Origin: DATBHW01 sp035307385
Lineage (GTDB): Bacteria > Chloroflexota > Ktedonobacteria > Ktedonobacterales > DATBGS01
Assembly (NCBI GenBank): GCA_035307385.1
Contig: DATGID010000072.1
Location: 62,001-126,000, forward strand
DNA length: 64,000 nt
Direction: 5' to 3'
In this document: piece after piece, positions 51,297 through 59,642 of the stretch
Position numbering within the stretch: position 1 is the stretch's first letter
Layout: every line of letters starts with the position of its first letter
Notes under the pieces: generated by a model
The model's database searches: none
What the model saw: only the letters and a program-made list of their open reading frames with translations
Told to the model about the DNA's origin: nothing
Translations under genes and position numbers: made by a program

Positions 51297-52469
51297 TCAG
51301 GACGCCACTGCTGCCGGTTCAAAATGAATTTCCAGATTTTTATCGACAAAGCGCGCCACCTTGGCATCCATCGGCGTCAGCACGGCAGGCAGCGTCAATT
51401 CGCGCTTAAAGTTGCCCACCTCCACTACCATCTCGTCGCCCCTCTTGGTCAGAACCACTTTATTCAGTTCTACGTGGGGCAGCGGCAGCCGCAAGATATA
51501 GCCTTGCTCGTTCTTGACCAGTTCTTGCACTGCGCCGCGATAAAAGACCTGCGTCGGGTCATCTTCGCCAAAGACCGTATGCGCCAGCTTTCGGAGGGCC
51601 TCCACACCCAGCACCTCTTGCGAAAGATGCGGCGCTTCCCAGATGGGCAACGGCTTGAAGGTATCGTAAATCTGCTGACGATAGCGCTCCTGCGATTCAA
51701 ACAGACCCTGCATAAACACATCCTGATAGTCGGCCTTGGGCAAGACGCGATTGCAAACCACGCCATCGATGGGATAGTTATAGAGCGCCAGGTATGTCTC
51801 CGCACGCAGCGCTTCCTTAATCACCATCTTTTCCGGGTTCACCACCAGCCGATAGGAACTGGTGTCTCCGTTGGTCAGCACCTCGCGCAGCGCCTTCACA
51901 CGCTCGTTGAGCCGCTGAAACGATTCGGCCAGGTTCACCGTCGAAGGCACAAAGGCTTTCAAGAGCGGGCGGGCCATGTTCAAGGCCGTCTTCTGCAAGG
52001 CGCTCGTGCGTCCCACGTACCAGAGGAAAGACTCCGGCAAGCTGAGGAGCCGCATCGTCTCACCGGTCGGCGCGGCGTCGATCACCACCGTCTCGAAGTC
52101 GCCATCGCGCGCATTGCGATAAATATTCATCAGGCTGATAAGTTCATCCATGCCCGGAATCACCGCCATCTCCTCCGCCACCACCTCTTCAACGCCTTGC
52201 TTCTTCAAGACGGACCCGACGTAATGCTGCACCTTGCCCCACTGCTGGCGCATCTCCTCCAGCACATTGACTTCCTGCGCCCAGAGATGATCGGCTACCT
52301 GGATTGGCTCAGCCGTCAGCGGGCGGTCCAGACAATCGGCAAGGCTGTGGGCCAGGTCGGTGCTGACAACCAGGGTACGTTTGCCCAGTTCGGCGGCGCG
52401 CGCTGCCGTGGCCGCCGAGATGGTCGTCTTGCCGACGCCACCCTTACCCAGATAGAGAATGATTCGCAT
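51297..52469 (-). CDS. ArsA/Get3-family ATPase
   Basis: A 390-residue P-loop ATPase of the ArsA/GET3 class. RIILYLGKGGVGKTTISAATA is the deviant Walker A, VVSTDLAHSLADCL the switch I region, and VVIDAAPTGETMRLLSLPE switch II (DTAPTGHTLRLL-like). The C-terminus is a small beta domain (VELNKVVLTKRGDEMVVEVG). It has one ATPase unit. ATG 52469 has AAAGGAA 9 nt upstream. No arsB or arsR is present, so arsenite export is not supported; a chaperone or membrane-protein targeting role is an alternative. Confidence 0.88.
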   Translation of the reverse strand: MRIILYLGKGGVGKTTISAATAARAAELGKRTLVVSTDLAHSLADCLDRPLTAEPIQVADHLWAQEVNVLEEMRQQWGKVQHYVGSVLKKQGVEEVVAEEMAVIPGMDELISLMNIYRNARDGDFETVVIDAAPTGETMRLLSLPESFLWYVGRTSALQKTALNMARPLLKAFVPSTVNLAESFQRLNERVKALREVLTNGDTSSYRLVVNPEKMVIKEALRAETYLALYNYPIDGVVCNRVLPKADYQDVFMQGLFESQERYRQQIYDTFKPLPIWEAPHLSQEVLGVEALRKLAHTVFGEDDPTQVFYRGAVQELVKNEQGYILRLPLPHVELNKVVLTKRGDEMVVEVGNFKRELTLPAVLTPMDAKVARFVDKNLEIHFEPAAVAS

Positions 52470-52887
52470 GTTTGAGTATTCCTTTCGAGAATGCGCCAAC
52501 CGGTAGTCAGTGTATCACAGTATCCATTTACAGGTACGTAGAGTCGTCGCTAAAAGTTTGGCCGGAACACGAACAAAAAACTAGTCAAATGGCGGATGCA
52601 CCCTCGCCGAACTCTGGAGTATGCTACCAGCAGATGAACACACTTGCCCTCAGTCTCTTTTACCCTCTTCCAGCTTCATCCACTCAGCAGCAGAAGCGTT
52701 TACTTGAACTTTCTTTTGGGAAGCGTTATGATACGGGGGCAAAGTAGACGTTAGCATGTAATTGTGCATCGGTGTATGTTTTTGGTGGCATGAGGCGAGA
52801 CGCGAGCCACAGGGCAATTGTGTAGCGAGACAAACCCAGCATGAAAGCCCTTAGCGATAAGCCTTGATCCTCGAAGGAGTCAGCGCG
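52470..52887. other. Intergenic region between arsA and the MoxR gene
   Basis: About 418 bases between divergent genes, with no convincing gene. It contains the rightward promoter listed at 52704 and a likely leader of about 150 nt before the MoxR gene. The left half, which should drive the ArsA gene, shows no clear hexamer pair. No hairpin or known riboswitch is recognised. Confidence 0.5.
52704..52732 (+). promoter_or_regulatory. Promoter of the MoxR/VWA operon
   Basis: TTGAAC (52704-52709) and TATGAT (52727-52732) with a 17-nt spacer. Initiation near 52739 gives a leader of about 150 nt. Confidence 0.65.
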
Positions 52888-54291
52888 GTGCCCACACAAG
52901 AGAAGCCCCGAACCATTGGAGAGTTACGCAAAACTGATTACCAGGTTCTTACCGTCAAAGAAGAGATGCGGAAGAACCTGATCGAGAAGATTCGGAAAGG
53001 TGAAAACCTCTTCCCCGGCATCATCGGCTATGAAGAGAGCGTCATCCCTCAGGTGGAGAACGCCATCCTCTCCGAGCAAGATATCATCTTCCTGGGCGAG
53101 CGCGGCCAGGCAAAGACCCGCATTGCCCGCAGCCTGATTGAACTGCTTGACGAAGAAGTACCCATCATTTCCGGCTGCGAAATCAACGACAACCCCTATA
53201 GCCCGATCTGCAAAGCCTGTCGCGATAAAGTGGAGGAAGAAGGCGATCACGTCGCCATCACCTGGATTAGCCGTGACCGGCGCTATGGCGAAAAGCTGGC
53301 AACACCGGACATCACCATCTCCGACCTGATCGGCGAAGTTGACCCCATTCGCGTAGCCGAAGGGCGCTATCTGGCCGATGAACTCACCATTCACTACGGC
53401 TTGATTCCGCGTACCAACCGGGGCATCTTCTGTATCAACGAACTGCCCGATCTGGCCGAGCGCATCCAGGTGGGCTTGCTGAACATCATGGAAGAGCGCG
53501 ATGTGCAAATTCGCGGCTATAAAGTGCGCCTGCCGCTGGACGTGTATATCGTTGCCAGCGCCAACCCTGAAGACTATACGAATCGCGGGCGCATCATCAC
53601 TCCGCTCAAGGACCGCTGCGGCTCCGAGATTCGCACACACTATCCGCGCGAGATCGAAGACGAAATCGTCATCATGGAAGCGGAAAGCGCGCAGTTCGTC
53701 GCCGATGGGTTGGAGACGAGCTATCCCAAGTATATGAAGGAGATCATTGCCGAGATCACGCATCAGGCCCGGCGCAGCCAGGACATCAGCCAGCGTTCCG
53801 GCGTCAGCGTGCGTGTCTCCATCTCCAACTACGAAAACGTGATGAGCAACGCCATCCGGCGCTCTATCCGGCTCAACGAGCATCAAGCCGTGCCACGCAT
53901 CAGCGATCTTCCGGCGCTGGTGGCCTCCACCAGCGGCAAGATTGAACTGGACACCGTGGGCGACGCCAAAGAGGACCGCATCATTCAGAAGTTGATGAAG
54001 AACGCCATCACCAAAGTCTTTGGCGATTATTTTGAGGTGCGCGAGTTCGAGCAGCTTGTCGCCGGATTCGACAAAGGCTTGAGCGTGCAGGCATCAGATA
54101 CCCTGCCCTCCATGGAATACGTTCACCAACTGGCGCGCGTAGGCGGGCTGAAGCAGGCGGTTGCCAAGCTCAATGGACACGGCAGCCCGGCCTCGGTTGC
54201 CTCCGCCGTCGAGTTCATTCTGGAAGGGCTGCACCTGAACCGCCGCCTGAACAAAAATGATTCCGGCGGGCGCGCTCGATATAGCCGTTAA
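52888..54291 (+). CDS. MoxR/ChlI-like AAA+ ATPase
   Basis: A 467-residue AAA+ protein of the magnesium-chelatase-I/MoxR clade. The P loop is FLGERGQAKTRIARSLIELL. Between it and Walker B lies CEINDNPYSPICKACRDKVEEE, a Cys-containing insert (ICKAC plus an upstream Cys). RGIFCINELPDLAERIQVGLLNIMEE is Walker B with helix 2 insert, and VASANPEDYTNRGRII is sensor 1. The GTG start at 52888 has GAAGGAG 8 nt upstream. It is followed by a VWA protein with 119 nt between, the usual MoxR-VWA pairing. No bchH/chlH or other pigment gene is nearby. Confidence 0.92.
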   Translation: MPTQEKPRTIGELRKTDYQVLTVKEEMRKNLIEKIRKGENLFPGIIGYEESVIPQVENAILSEQDIIFLGERGQAKTRIARSLIELLDEEVPIISGCEINDNPYSPICKACRDKVEEEGDHVAITWISRDRRYGEKLATPDITISDLIGEVDPIRVAEGRYLADELTIHYGLIPRTNRGIFCINELPDLAERIQVGLLNIMEERDVQIRGYKVRLPLDVYIVASANPEDYTNRGRIITPLKDRCGSEIRTHYPREIEDEIVIMEAESAQFVADGLETSYPKYMKEIIAEITHQARRSQDISQRSGVSVRVSISNYENVMSNAIRRSIRLNEHQAVPRISDLPALVASTSGKIELDTVGDAKEDRIIQKLMKNAITKVFGDYFEVREFEQLVAGFDKGLSVQASDTLPSMEYVHQLARVGGLKQAVAKLNGHGSPASVASAVEFILEGLHLNRRLNKNDSGGRARYSR

Positions 54292-54410
54292 GCAACGCAG
54301 ACAAGCATCGTAGTGCTTTCGAGTGAAGCGCTTTCTCTGACCAGCCGAACATCTGAATGTTGATGAAGCTTAAGAGAAGGCGCTTGCTTTCTACCAGGAA
54401 GGGACAGGCA

Positions 54411-56666
54411 ATGTTCTCCCGGTATAACTACTCCCGTTGGGATGGCACACAGCGTATTGAAGGGCTGGACGCCGACGAGATTCTGGACGCGCTCTCCGAA
54501 GATTTCTTGCGGGAAGGCGATCTGCGACGCGCCATGGAAAAGATGATGCGCGAGGGCTTCCAGGGACGCAACGGCGAGCGCCGCATGGGCCTACAAGAAC
54601 TGATGGACCGCTTGCGCAACCGCCGCCAGCAGCAGATGCAGCGCTACAACATGTCCTCCGTCATGGACGACATCCAGAAAAAGCTCGAAGAAGTCAAGCA
54701 GATGGAGCGCGCTGGCATCCAGCGCCGCCTGGATGATGCCGCCGGGCGTCCGCGTCAGCCCTCACCAGAGGACGGCGCGCAAGATCAACAGGGCCAGGAA
54801 GGCGAGGACGGTCAGGAAGGTACAGAAGGACAGGAGGGCGCGCAAGGGCAGCGCGAGCAATCAGGCAGACAAGGGATGCAAGGGCAGCGCAGCCAGGCAG
54901 GGCAGCGCGGGCAAATGCAAGCCGGGCAACAGCGTCAATCGGGTCAATCTGGCGAGCCGCAAAGTGGCTCGCAGCCAGGCGGGTCAGGCGAGATGCCCGA
55001 AGGACTGGACCCCGACGCCCTGCGCAAAATGCTGGAGAAAGTCGCCAACCGCAAGCTCGAATACCTGGATAGCTTGCCGCCGGATGTCGCCGGACAGATC
55101 AAATCGCTGAGCGATTACGATTTTATGGACGAAGACGCGCGCCAGGCGTTCCAGGAACTCTTGCAGATGCTTCAGCAGCAGGTGATGCAGCAATACTTCC
55201 AGGGCATGCAGCAGGCCATCCAGAACATGTCGCCCGAAGACCTGGCGCGCATGCGCGAGATGGTGCGCGAACTGAACCAGATGCTGCGCGAGAAGCAGGA
55301 GGGTGGCGAACCCGATTTCGACGCCTTTATGCAGAAATACGGCGATTTCTTTGGCCCTGGCATCAACACGCTGGATGACCTCATCGAGCAGATGCAGCGC
55401 CAGATGGCACAGATGCAAGCCGTCATGGACAGCATGTCGCCCGAGCAGCGCGATGAACTACGCGGCATGGTCGATCAACTGCTCGGCGATGACCGGCTGC
55501 GCGTCGATATGATGGAACTGGCAATGAATCTGGACCGGCTCTCGCCCAACGAGATGCACACCCAATATAACCTGACCGGTGATGAGCCGTTGAGCCTGCA
55601 AGAAGCGATGCGCTTGATGGGTAGGCTTCAGGGGATGGATGAACTGGAGGAGCAGCTTCGCGAGGCCCGCCGCATCGGCGACCTCGAAGATATTGACGCC
55701 GACAAAGTGCGCCAACTGCTCGGCGACGAAGAGGGCCAGGCGCTGGAGCAGCTTCAAGAACTGATGAAGATGCTGGAAGAGGCGGGCTATATTCAGAAGC
55801 AAGGCAACCGCTGGGAACTGACGGCGCGCGGCATCCGCAAGATCGGCCAGAAAGCGCTGCAAGATATTTTCGCGCAGTTGAAGAAGGACCGCTTTGGCCG
55901 CCACGCCACCATCTCGCGCGGCGTCGGCGGCGAGCGCATCGACGAAAGCAAGCCCTATCAGTTTGGCGACCCGTTCCTGCTGGACCTGGAACAGACCTTG
56001 ATGAACTCCATCCATCGCAACGGCATTGGCACGCCCGCCAAACTGGATAAAGATGACTTCGAGGTCTATCGCACCGAGTTTCAGACGCAGTCTGCCACAG
56101 TGGTCATGCTCGATATGAGCATGAGCATGGTCTACAACTATTGTTATCAAGCCGCCAAACGGGTCGCCGTGGCCCTGGAAAGCCTGATTCGCGGTCAGTT
56201 CCCGCGCGACAAGCTCTCCATCGTCACCTTCGCGCGCATCGCCCGCCAGCGCAAGCCCGAAGAACTGGTGCTGCTGGGGTCATATGATCATGAGCAAGGC
56301 ACCAACATGGCGCACGGACTGATGCTCGCGCGGCAGTTGCTCGAAAAGCAGAAGGGCACCAATCGGCAGATCATCATGATTACCGATGGCGGCCCCACCA
56401 TGTCCTATGAAGATGGCGACTGGTGGTTTGGCATGCCGCCCAACTTCGCCGCCGAACAGCAGACACTGCGCGAGGTGCAGCGCTGCACGCGCGATGGTAT
56501 TGTCATCAATACCTTCATGCTGGACCGCGACCCCTGGATGATTCAGTTCGTCAACGAGATGGCCCAGATCAACGGCGGACGCACCTTCTTCGCCACGCCT
56601 GAAAACCTGGGCGAATACATCCTGGTTGACTATGTGAGCAACAAGCGCAAGCGCGTCAGACAATAG
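54411..56666 (+). CDS. VWA-domain protein, partner of the MoxR ATPase
   Basis: A 751-residue protein. An N-terminal helical domain (1-120) is followed by a Gln/Gly-rich linker of about 80 residues (EDGQEGTEGQEGAQGQ) and a long helical Met/Gln-rich domain. The VWA domain covers about 560-745, with MIDAS residues in VVMLDMSMSMVYNY (D568) and ITDGGPTMSYEDGDWW. ATG 54411 has AGGAAGGG 7 nt upstream; a start at 54357 lacks one. With the preceding ATPase it likely forms a BchI/BchD-like or CbbQ/CbbO-like remodelling complex. The client is unknown. It would act in the cytoplasm. Confidence 0.9.
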   Translation: MFSRYNYSRWDGTQRIEGLDADEILDALSEDFLREGDLRRAMEKMMREGFQGRNGERRMGLQELMDRLRNRRQQQMQRYNMSSVMDDIQKKLEEVKQMERAGIQRRLDDAAGRPRQPSPEDGAQDQQGQEGEDGQEGTEGQEGAQGQREQSGRQGMQGQRSQAGQRGQMQAGQQRQSGQSGEPQSGSQPGGSGEMPEGLDPDALRKMLEKVANRKLEYLDSLPPDVAGQIKSLSDYDFMDEDARQAFQELLQMLQQQVMQQYFQGMQQAIQNMSPEDLARMREMVRELNQMLREKQEGGEPDFDAFMQKYGDFFGPGINTLDDLIEQMQRQMAQMQAVMDSMSPEQRDELRGMVDQLLGDDRLRVDMMELAMNLDRLSPNEMHTQYNLTGDEPLSLQEAMRLMGRLQGMDELEEQLREARRIGDLEDIDADKVRQLLGDEEGQALEQLQELMKMLEEAGYIQKQGNRWELTARGIRKIGQKALQDIFAQLKKDRFGRHATISRGVGGERIDESKPYQFGDPFLLDLEQTLMNSIHRNGIGTPAKLDKDDFEVYRTEFQTQSATVVMLDMSMSMVYNYCYQAAKRVAVALESLIRGQFPRDKLSIVTFARIARQRKPEELVLLGSYDHEQGTNMAHGLMLARQLLEKQKGTNRQIIMITDGGPTMSYEDGDWWFGMPPNFAAEQQTLREVQRCTRDGIVINTFMLDRDPWMIQFVNEMAQINGGRTFFATPENLGEYILVDYVSNKRKRVRQ

Positions 56667-56703
56667 CGCACGTAGTTGCTTGTAAAGAGTGAGGAAATAC
56701 CCC

Positions 56704-57465
56704 TTGCCGGACGCCGAACAGCAGCAGATCGAATTGCCACCGGACCTCGAAACGCTGCGAATCGTCGTCCGGCCTATTGGGCTGAGCCTCACGCTTGAGC
56801 AGCTTCAGCAGTTCGCCCGCTATCGCGAACTGCTCCTCGATTGGAACCAGCGCATCAACCTCACCGCCATCACTGCCCCCCAAGACGTGCTCATCAAACA
56901 TTTTCTGGATGCGCTGGCCTGTCTTTTTGTCATTCCGCCCGCCGAACACAGCAAGCGGCTGCGGCTGCTCGATGTGGGCAGCGGCGCTGGGTTTCCCGGC
57001 CTGCCGCTCCAGATCGCCTTTCCCGATTGGCAGGTCACCTTGCTGGAGGCCACCGGCAAAAAAGTACGCTTTCTGGAAACTATCATCGCCAGTCTGAATC
57101 TCAGCCAGGCACGAGCCATCCAGGGGCGCGCCGAGGAACTGGCCCACGACTCGCAGCACCGCGCCCGCTACGACCTCGTCACCGCGCGGGGTCTGGCGGC
57201 GCTGCCCACCTTGCTGGAATATTGCCTGCCCTTCTGTCATCCAGGCGGCCTGGTCGTTGCCCCCAAAAAGGGCGAGATCAGCACCGAAGTAAAGCAAGGC
57301 AATCGCGCCGCCGCGCTCCTTGGCGGGCGCTTCATCGAGACGCACCCCTTCAGCCTGCCAGGCCTGGAAGATCAACGCGCGCTGGTCGTCTTCGAGGCGA
57401 CGCGCGGCGCGCCCGCCCACTATCCACGCCGGGCAGGCGCGCCGGTCAAGCACCCATTAGGCTAG
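56704..57465 (+). CDS. rsmG: 16S rRNA (guanine527-N7)-methyltransferase RsmG
   Basis: A 253-residue RsmG. LLLDWNQRINLTAITAPQDVLIKHFLDAL is diagnostic, LLDVGSGAGFPGLPLQIAFP is the SAM site, and LVTARGLAALPTLLEYCLP follows. I prefer TTG 56704 with GTGAGG 9 nt upstream; GTG 56689 is an alternative. It methylates G527; loss gives low-level streptomycin resistance in other bacteria. It lies 37 nt after the VWA gene; gidA/mnmG, its frequent neighbour, is absent here. Confidence 0.95.
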   Translation: MPDAEQQQIELPPDLETLRIVVRPIGLSLTLEQLQQFARYRELLLDWNQRINLTAITAPQDVLIKHFLDALACLFVIPPAEHSKRLRLLDVGSGAGFPGLPLQIAFPDWQVTLLEATGKKVRFLETIIASLNLSQARAIQGRAEELAHDSQHRARYDLVTARGLAALPTLLEYCLPFCHPGGLVVAPKKGEISTEVKQGNRAAALLGGRFIETHPFSLPGLEDQRALVVFEATRGAPAHYPRRAGAPVKHPLG

Positions 57466-57531
57466 CAAAGCAAGAACCAGGGCAGATGGCAGCCAGCGGT
57501 CGCTTGCGGCAGGGACAAGCCATCCGTTCGC

Positions 57532-57559
57532 TTGACAGGCGCTGTACTCTTGGTAAGAT
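57532..57559 (+). promoter_or_regulatory. Promoter upstream of the zinc-ribbon protein
   Basis: TTGACA (57532-57537) and TAAGAT (57554-57559) with a 16-nt spacer, 96 nt before the next start. Confidence 0.55.
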
Positions 57560-57655
57560 ATTCACCAGCGTCACCCCCCGCGAACAAAGCATCGTGCATG
57601 GGGCAGCGAGAGGAGCCTGCCAGCAACGTAGGAAGGAGGCGGGAAGAGAAGGGCC

Positions 57656-58603
57656 ATGTCCACACAAGTACCAGATAACTACTGCGGGCACTGTGGAAAG
57701 CCGCTCGCTCCAGGAGACACCATCTGTGCCCATTGTAATACGCCCGTCGGCACACCTGAGGCAGATCAGTTTGGCACGCACCCCACGCTTGACAGCAACA
57801 TCTCTTTGCTTCAGGCGCATCCCGCCGCCAGCGATAATATGCCTTCGTTTCACTCGCGCCCGACCTTCAGCAGCAAAATCCTTCCCGCTGGCGCGCCATC
57901 ACCCGATACTCAAATCCCTCCACCTCACCTTCCATTGGTGAAAATTATTATTGGGCAGGGGATAGCCATTACCATCCTCCTGCTTGTAGTAATTGCTTTA
58001 CTCACGCATTTCTCGATACGCATCACGCCGAATCCATCCACAAACCAGACCGCCACGCCAACTCCTCGCATGGTGTATCAGGCAGATTGGTCAAGCGGGC
58101 TGAATGGGTGGGTAGGGTCAGCCGATTGGAAAGCGCGCAATGGGCAACTGACCAATGATGGCACGCAGAACATTCATAACCTATCCATGCCAACGATCCA
58201 GGTGCCCTTTGACCTGAGCACCATCCCAGACTACCTGATCGAAGCCAGAATGCAAGTCACGCAAACCGCCCATGCGGCGGGATTTGGCTTCTTCGTCCGC
58301 TACGACAATAACGGGCACGGTTATATCGTCGGGGCGGGCAGCCCCCAGGAAGGGCCGACATCCGTCTTTGAGATCACCCAGGCAGATAACTGGCATACTC
58401 CTCTTCAGGAAATTGCCTTTACGCCGGGCAATCAGTGGCATACCTACCGCATTGAAGTGCAAGGTAATCACATTACAGTCTTCATTGATGGGGGCTTTGT
58501 CATGGATGTGACGGATGCCACCTATCCCACAGGCGCATTTGTGGGCCTGTGGGATTCCAATACACAGCTTGCCATCAGCAGCTTTGTCATCGAAAGTGTG
58601 TAA
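57656..58603 (+). CDS. Zinc-ribbon membrane protein with a LamG/DUF1080-like outer domain
   Basis: A 315-residue protein. The N-terminus is a zinc ribbon (YCGHCGKPLAPGDTICAHC, two CxxC). A Pro/Ser-rich stretch leads to a membrane helix at about 100-122 (IIIGQGIAITILLLVVIALL). The outside domain of about 185 residues (VYQADWSSGLNGWVGSADW, GFFVRYDNNGHGYIVGAG, HTYRIEVQGNHITVFIDGG) has the jelly-roll pattern of concanavalin-like/DUF1080 domains, which bind or hydrolyse glycans. ATG follows GAGAAGGG. The cytoplasmic zinc ribbon is typical of Ktedonobacterial surface proteins, from memory. Confidence 0.83.
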   Translation: MSTQVPDNYCGHCGKPLAPGDTICAHCNTPVGTPEADQFGTHPTLDSNISLLQAHPAASDNMPSFHSRPTFSSKILPAGAPSPDTQIPPPHLPLVKIIIGQGIAITILLLVVIALLTHFSIRITPNPSTNQTATPTPRMVYQADWSSGLNGWVGSADWKARNGQLTNDGTQNIHNLSMPTIQVPFDLSTIPDYLIEARMQVTQTAHAAGFGFFVRYDNNGHGYIVGAGSPQEGPTSVFEITQADNWHTPLQEIAFTPGNQWHTYRIEVQGNHITVFIDGGFVMDVTDATYPTGAFVGLWDSNTQLAISSFVIESV

Positions 58604-58609
58604 ACCCAC

Positions 58610-59581
58610 ATGGAAACATTAGACACTGAGCCATCGCATGAAGCTGCACAAGCGATCTTAGACATCATTGCGCCCGGCAGTCATCTTCAGGGCATGCACC
58701 CATTACCAGGCAGCTTCTCTAACTCAACCTATCTGGCCGAGGCGCTGGACGCTCATCAGACACGCTTTCCCTTCGTCATCCGCCGCTACGCGCAGTTCGG
58801 CTCCTATGATCGTGGCGAGAAGGCCCGGCGAGAATATTCGACGCTGGCGCTCTTGCAAGCTCATGGCGTTCCCGCGCCGCTGCCCCTCTACCTGGACGAC
58901 ACAGGAGCAATCTTAGGCACGTCGGGCATCGTCGTCTCCTTCGCGCCGGGAAAGCAAAACGCCAACCCTGCTACCCCTGTGCGCTGGGCGCGCACTCTGG
59001 CAATAATGCTGGCGCGCATCCACGCCATTTCTTGTGAACAAAATGAGCGCGGTGAACGTCCGGCAGAGTGCCTGCTCGATGGCAATAGCGAAGCCATCTG
59101 GTTCGCGCAGACCGAGGCCGTCCCAGATTCGCTTCTGGCTCACGAAGATGGCCCCAGCCTCTGGCGCGAGGTCCACGCGCTCCGCCAGCAGCTTCGTCCA
59201 GTTCCGGCCAGGCTGCTCCACGTTGACTACTGGCCCGGAAACATCTTGTGGCAGGGTGAACAGATTTCAGCGGTCCTTGATTGGGAAGAAGCTGCCTACG
59301 GCGACCCTGGCTACGACGTAGCCTATGGCTATCTGCATCTTCAGCTTTTGGGACTGGAGCATGCCGCCAGAACGTTTCTGGAGGTCTACGAAGTGGAAGC
59401 GGAGCATCGAGTAGAGAATCTGGGCTTCTGGGAACTGGCCGCTGCCGCCCGGCCCATGCCCGATCCGGCGCGGCTCATCCCCCAATACAGCGCTTTGGGT
59501 GCGCCACCGTGCACATCTAAAGTGATTCGGGAACGATTGCGGCAGTTTATCGCCACAGCCCGCCAACACGCCGAGCTGTGA
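58610..59581 (+). CDS. Aminoglycoside-phosphotransferase-like kinase (APH family)
   Basis: A 323-residue kinase-fold protein. The N-lobe has LPGSFSNSTYLAEAL and FVIRRYAQ. The catalytic loop is LLHVDYWPGNILWQG (HxDxxxxN), and the metal loop is AVLDWEEAAYGDPGYDVAY (D-W-E). Such proteins phosphorylate antibiotics, choline, fructosamines, homoserine or hydroxylated lipids; the sequence does not tell. It starts 6 nt after the previous gene, so they are co-transcribed. A resistance role is not supported by context. Confidence 0.88.
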   Translation: METLDTEPSHEAAQAILDIIAPGSHLQGMHPLPGSFSNSTYLAEALDAHQTRFPFVIRRYAQFGSYDRGEKARREYSTLALLQAHGVPAPLPLYLDDTGAILGTSGIVVSFAPGKQNANPATPVRWARTLAIMLARIHAISCEQNERGERPAECLLDGNSEAIWFAQTEAVPDSLLAHEDGPSLWREVHALRQQLRPVPARLLHVDYWPGNILWQGEQISAVLDWEEAAYGDPGYDVAYGYLHLQLLGLEHAARTFLEVYEVEAEHRVENLGFWELAAAARPMPDPARLIPQYSALGAPPCTSKVIRERLRQFIATARQHAEL

Positions 59582-59590
59582 AAACGATAA

Positions 59591-59628
59591 GCGGGCAAGG
59601 CAGTTGAAAGTCAGCTTGCCTTGCCCGC
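59591..59628. terminator. Terminator between the APH-like kinase gene and purA
   Basis: GCGGGCAAGGCA (59591-59602) pairs exactly with TGCCTTGCCCGC (59617-59628) around a 14-nt loop. It lies between convergent stops at 59581 and 59643. No T run. Confidence 0.65.
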
Positions 59629-59642
59629 AGTAGAAGAAACTA

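Noticed and set aside
51297..52469. Arsenite efflux operon
   Set aside because: The ATPase belongs to the ArsA/GET3 class, but arsB, arsR and arsD are absent and the protein has a single ATPase unit.
52888..56666. Magnesium chelatase (bacteriochlorophyll) operon
   Set aside because: Only I- and D-like subunits resemble it. There is no BchH/ChlH or pigment gene, so a generic MoxR-VWA pair is the safer call.
58610..59581. Aminoglycoside resistance gene
   Set aside because: The kinase motifs are those of the broad APH superfamily; no feature ties it to antibiotics, and its neighbours are housekeeping or surface genes.
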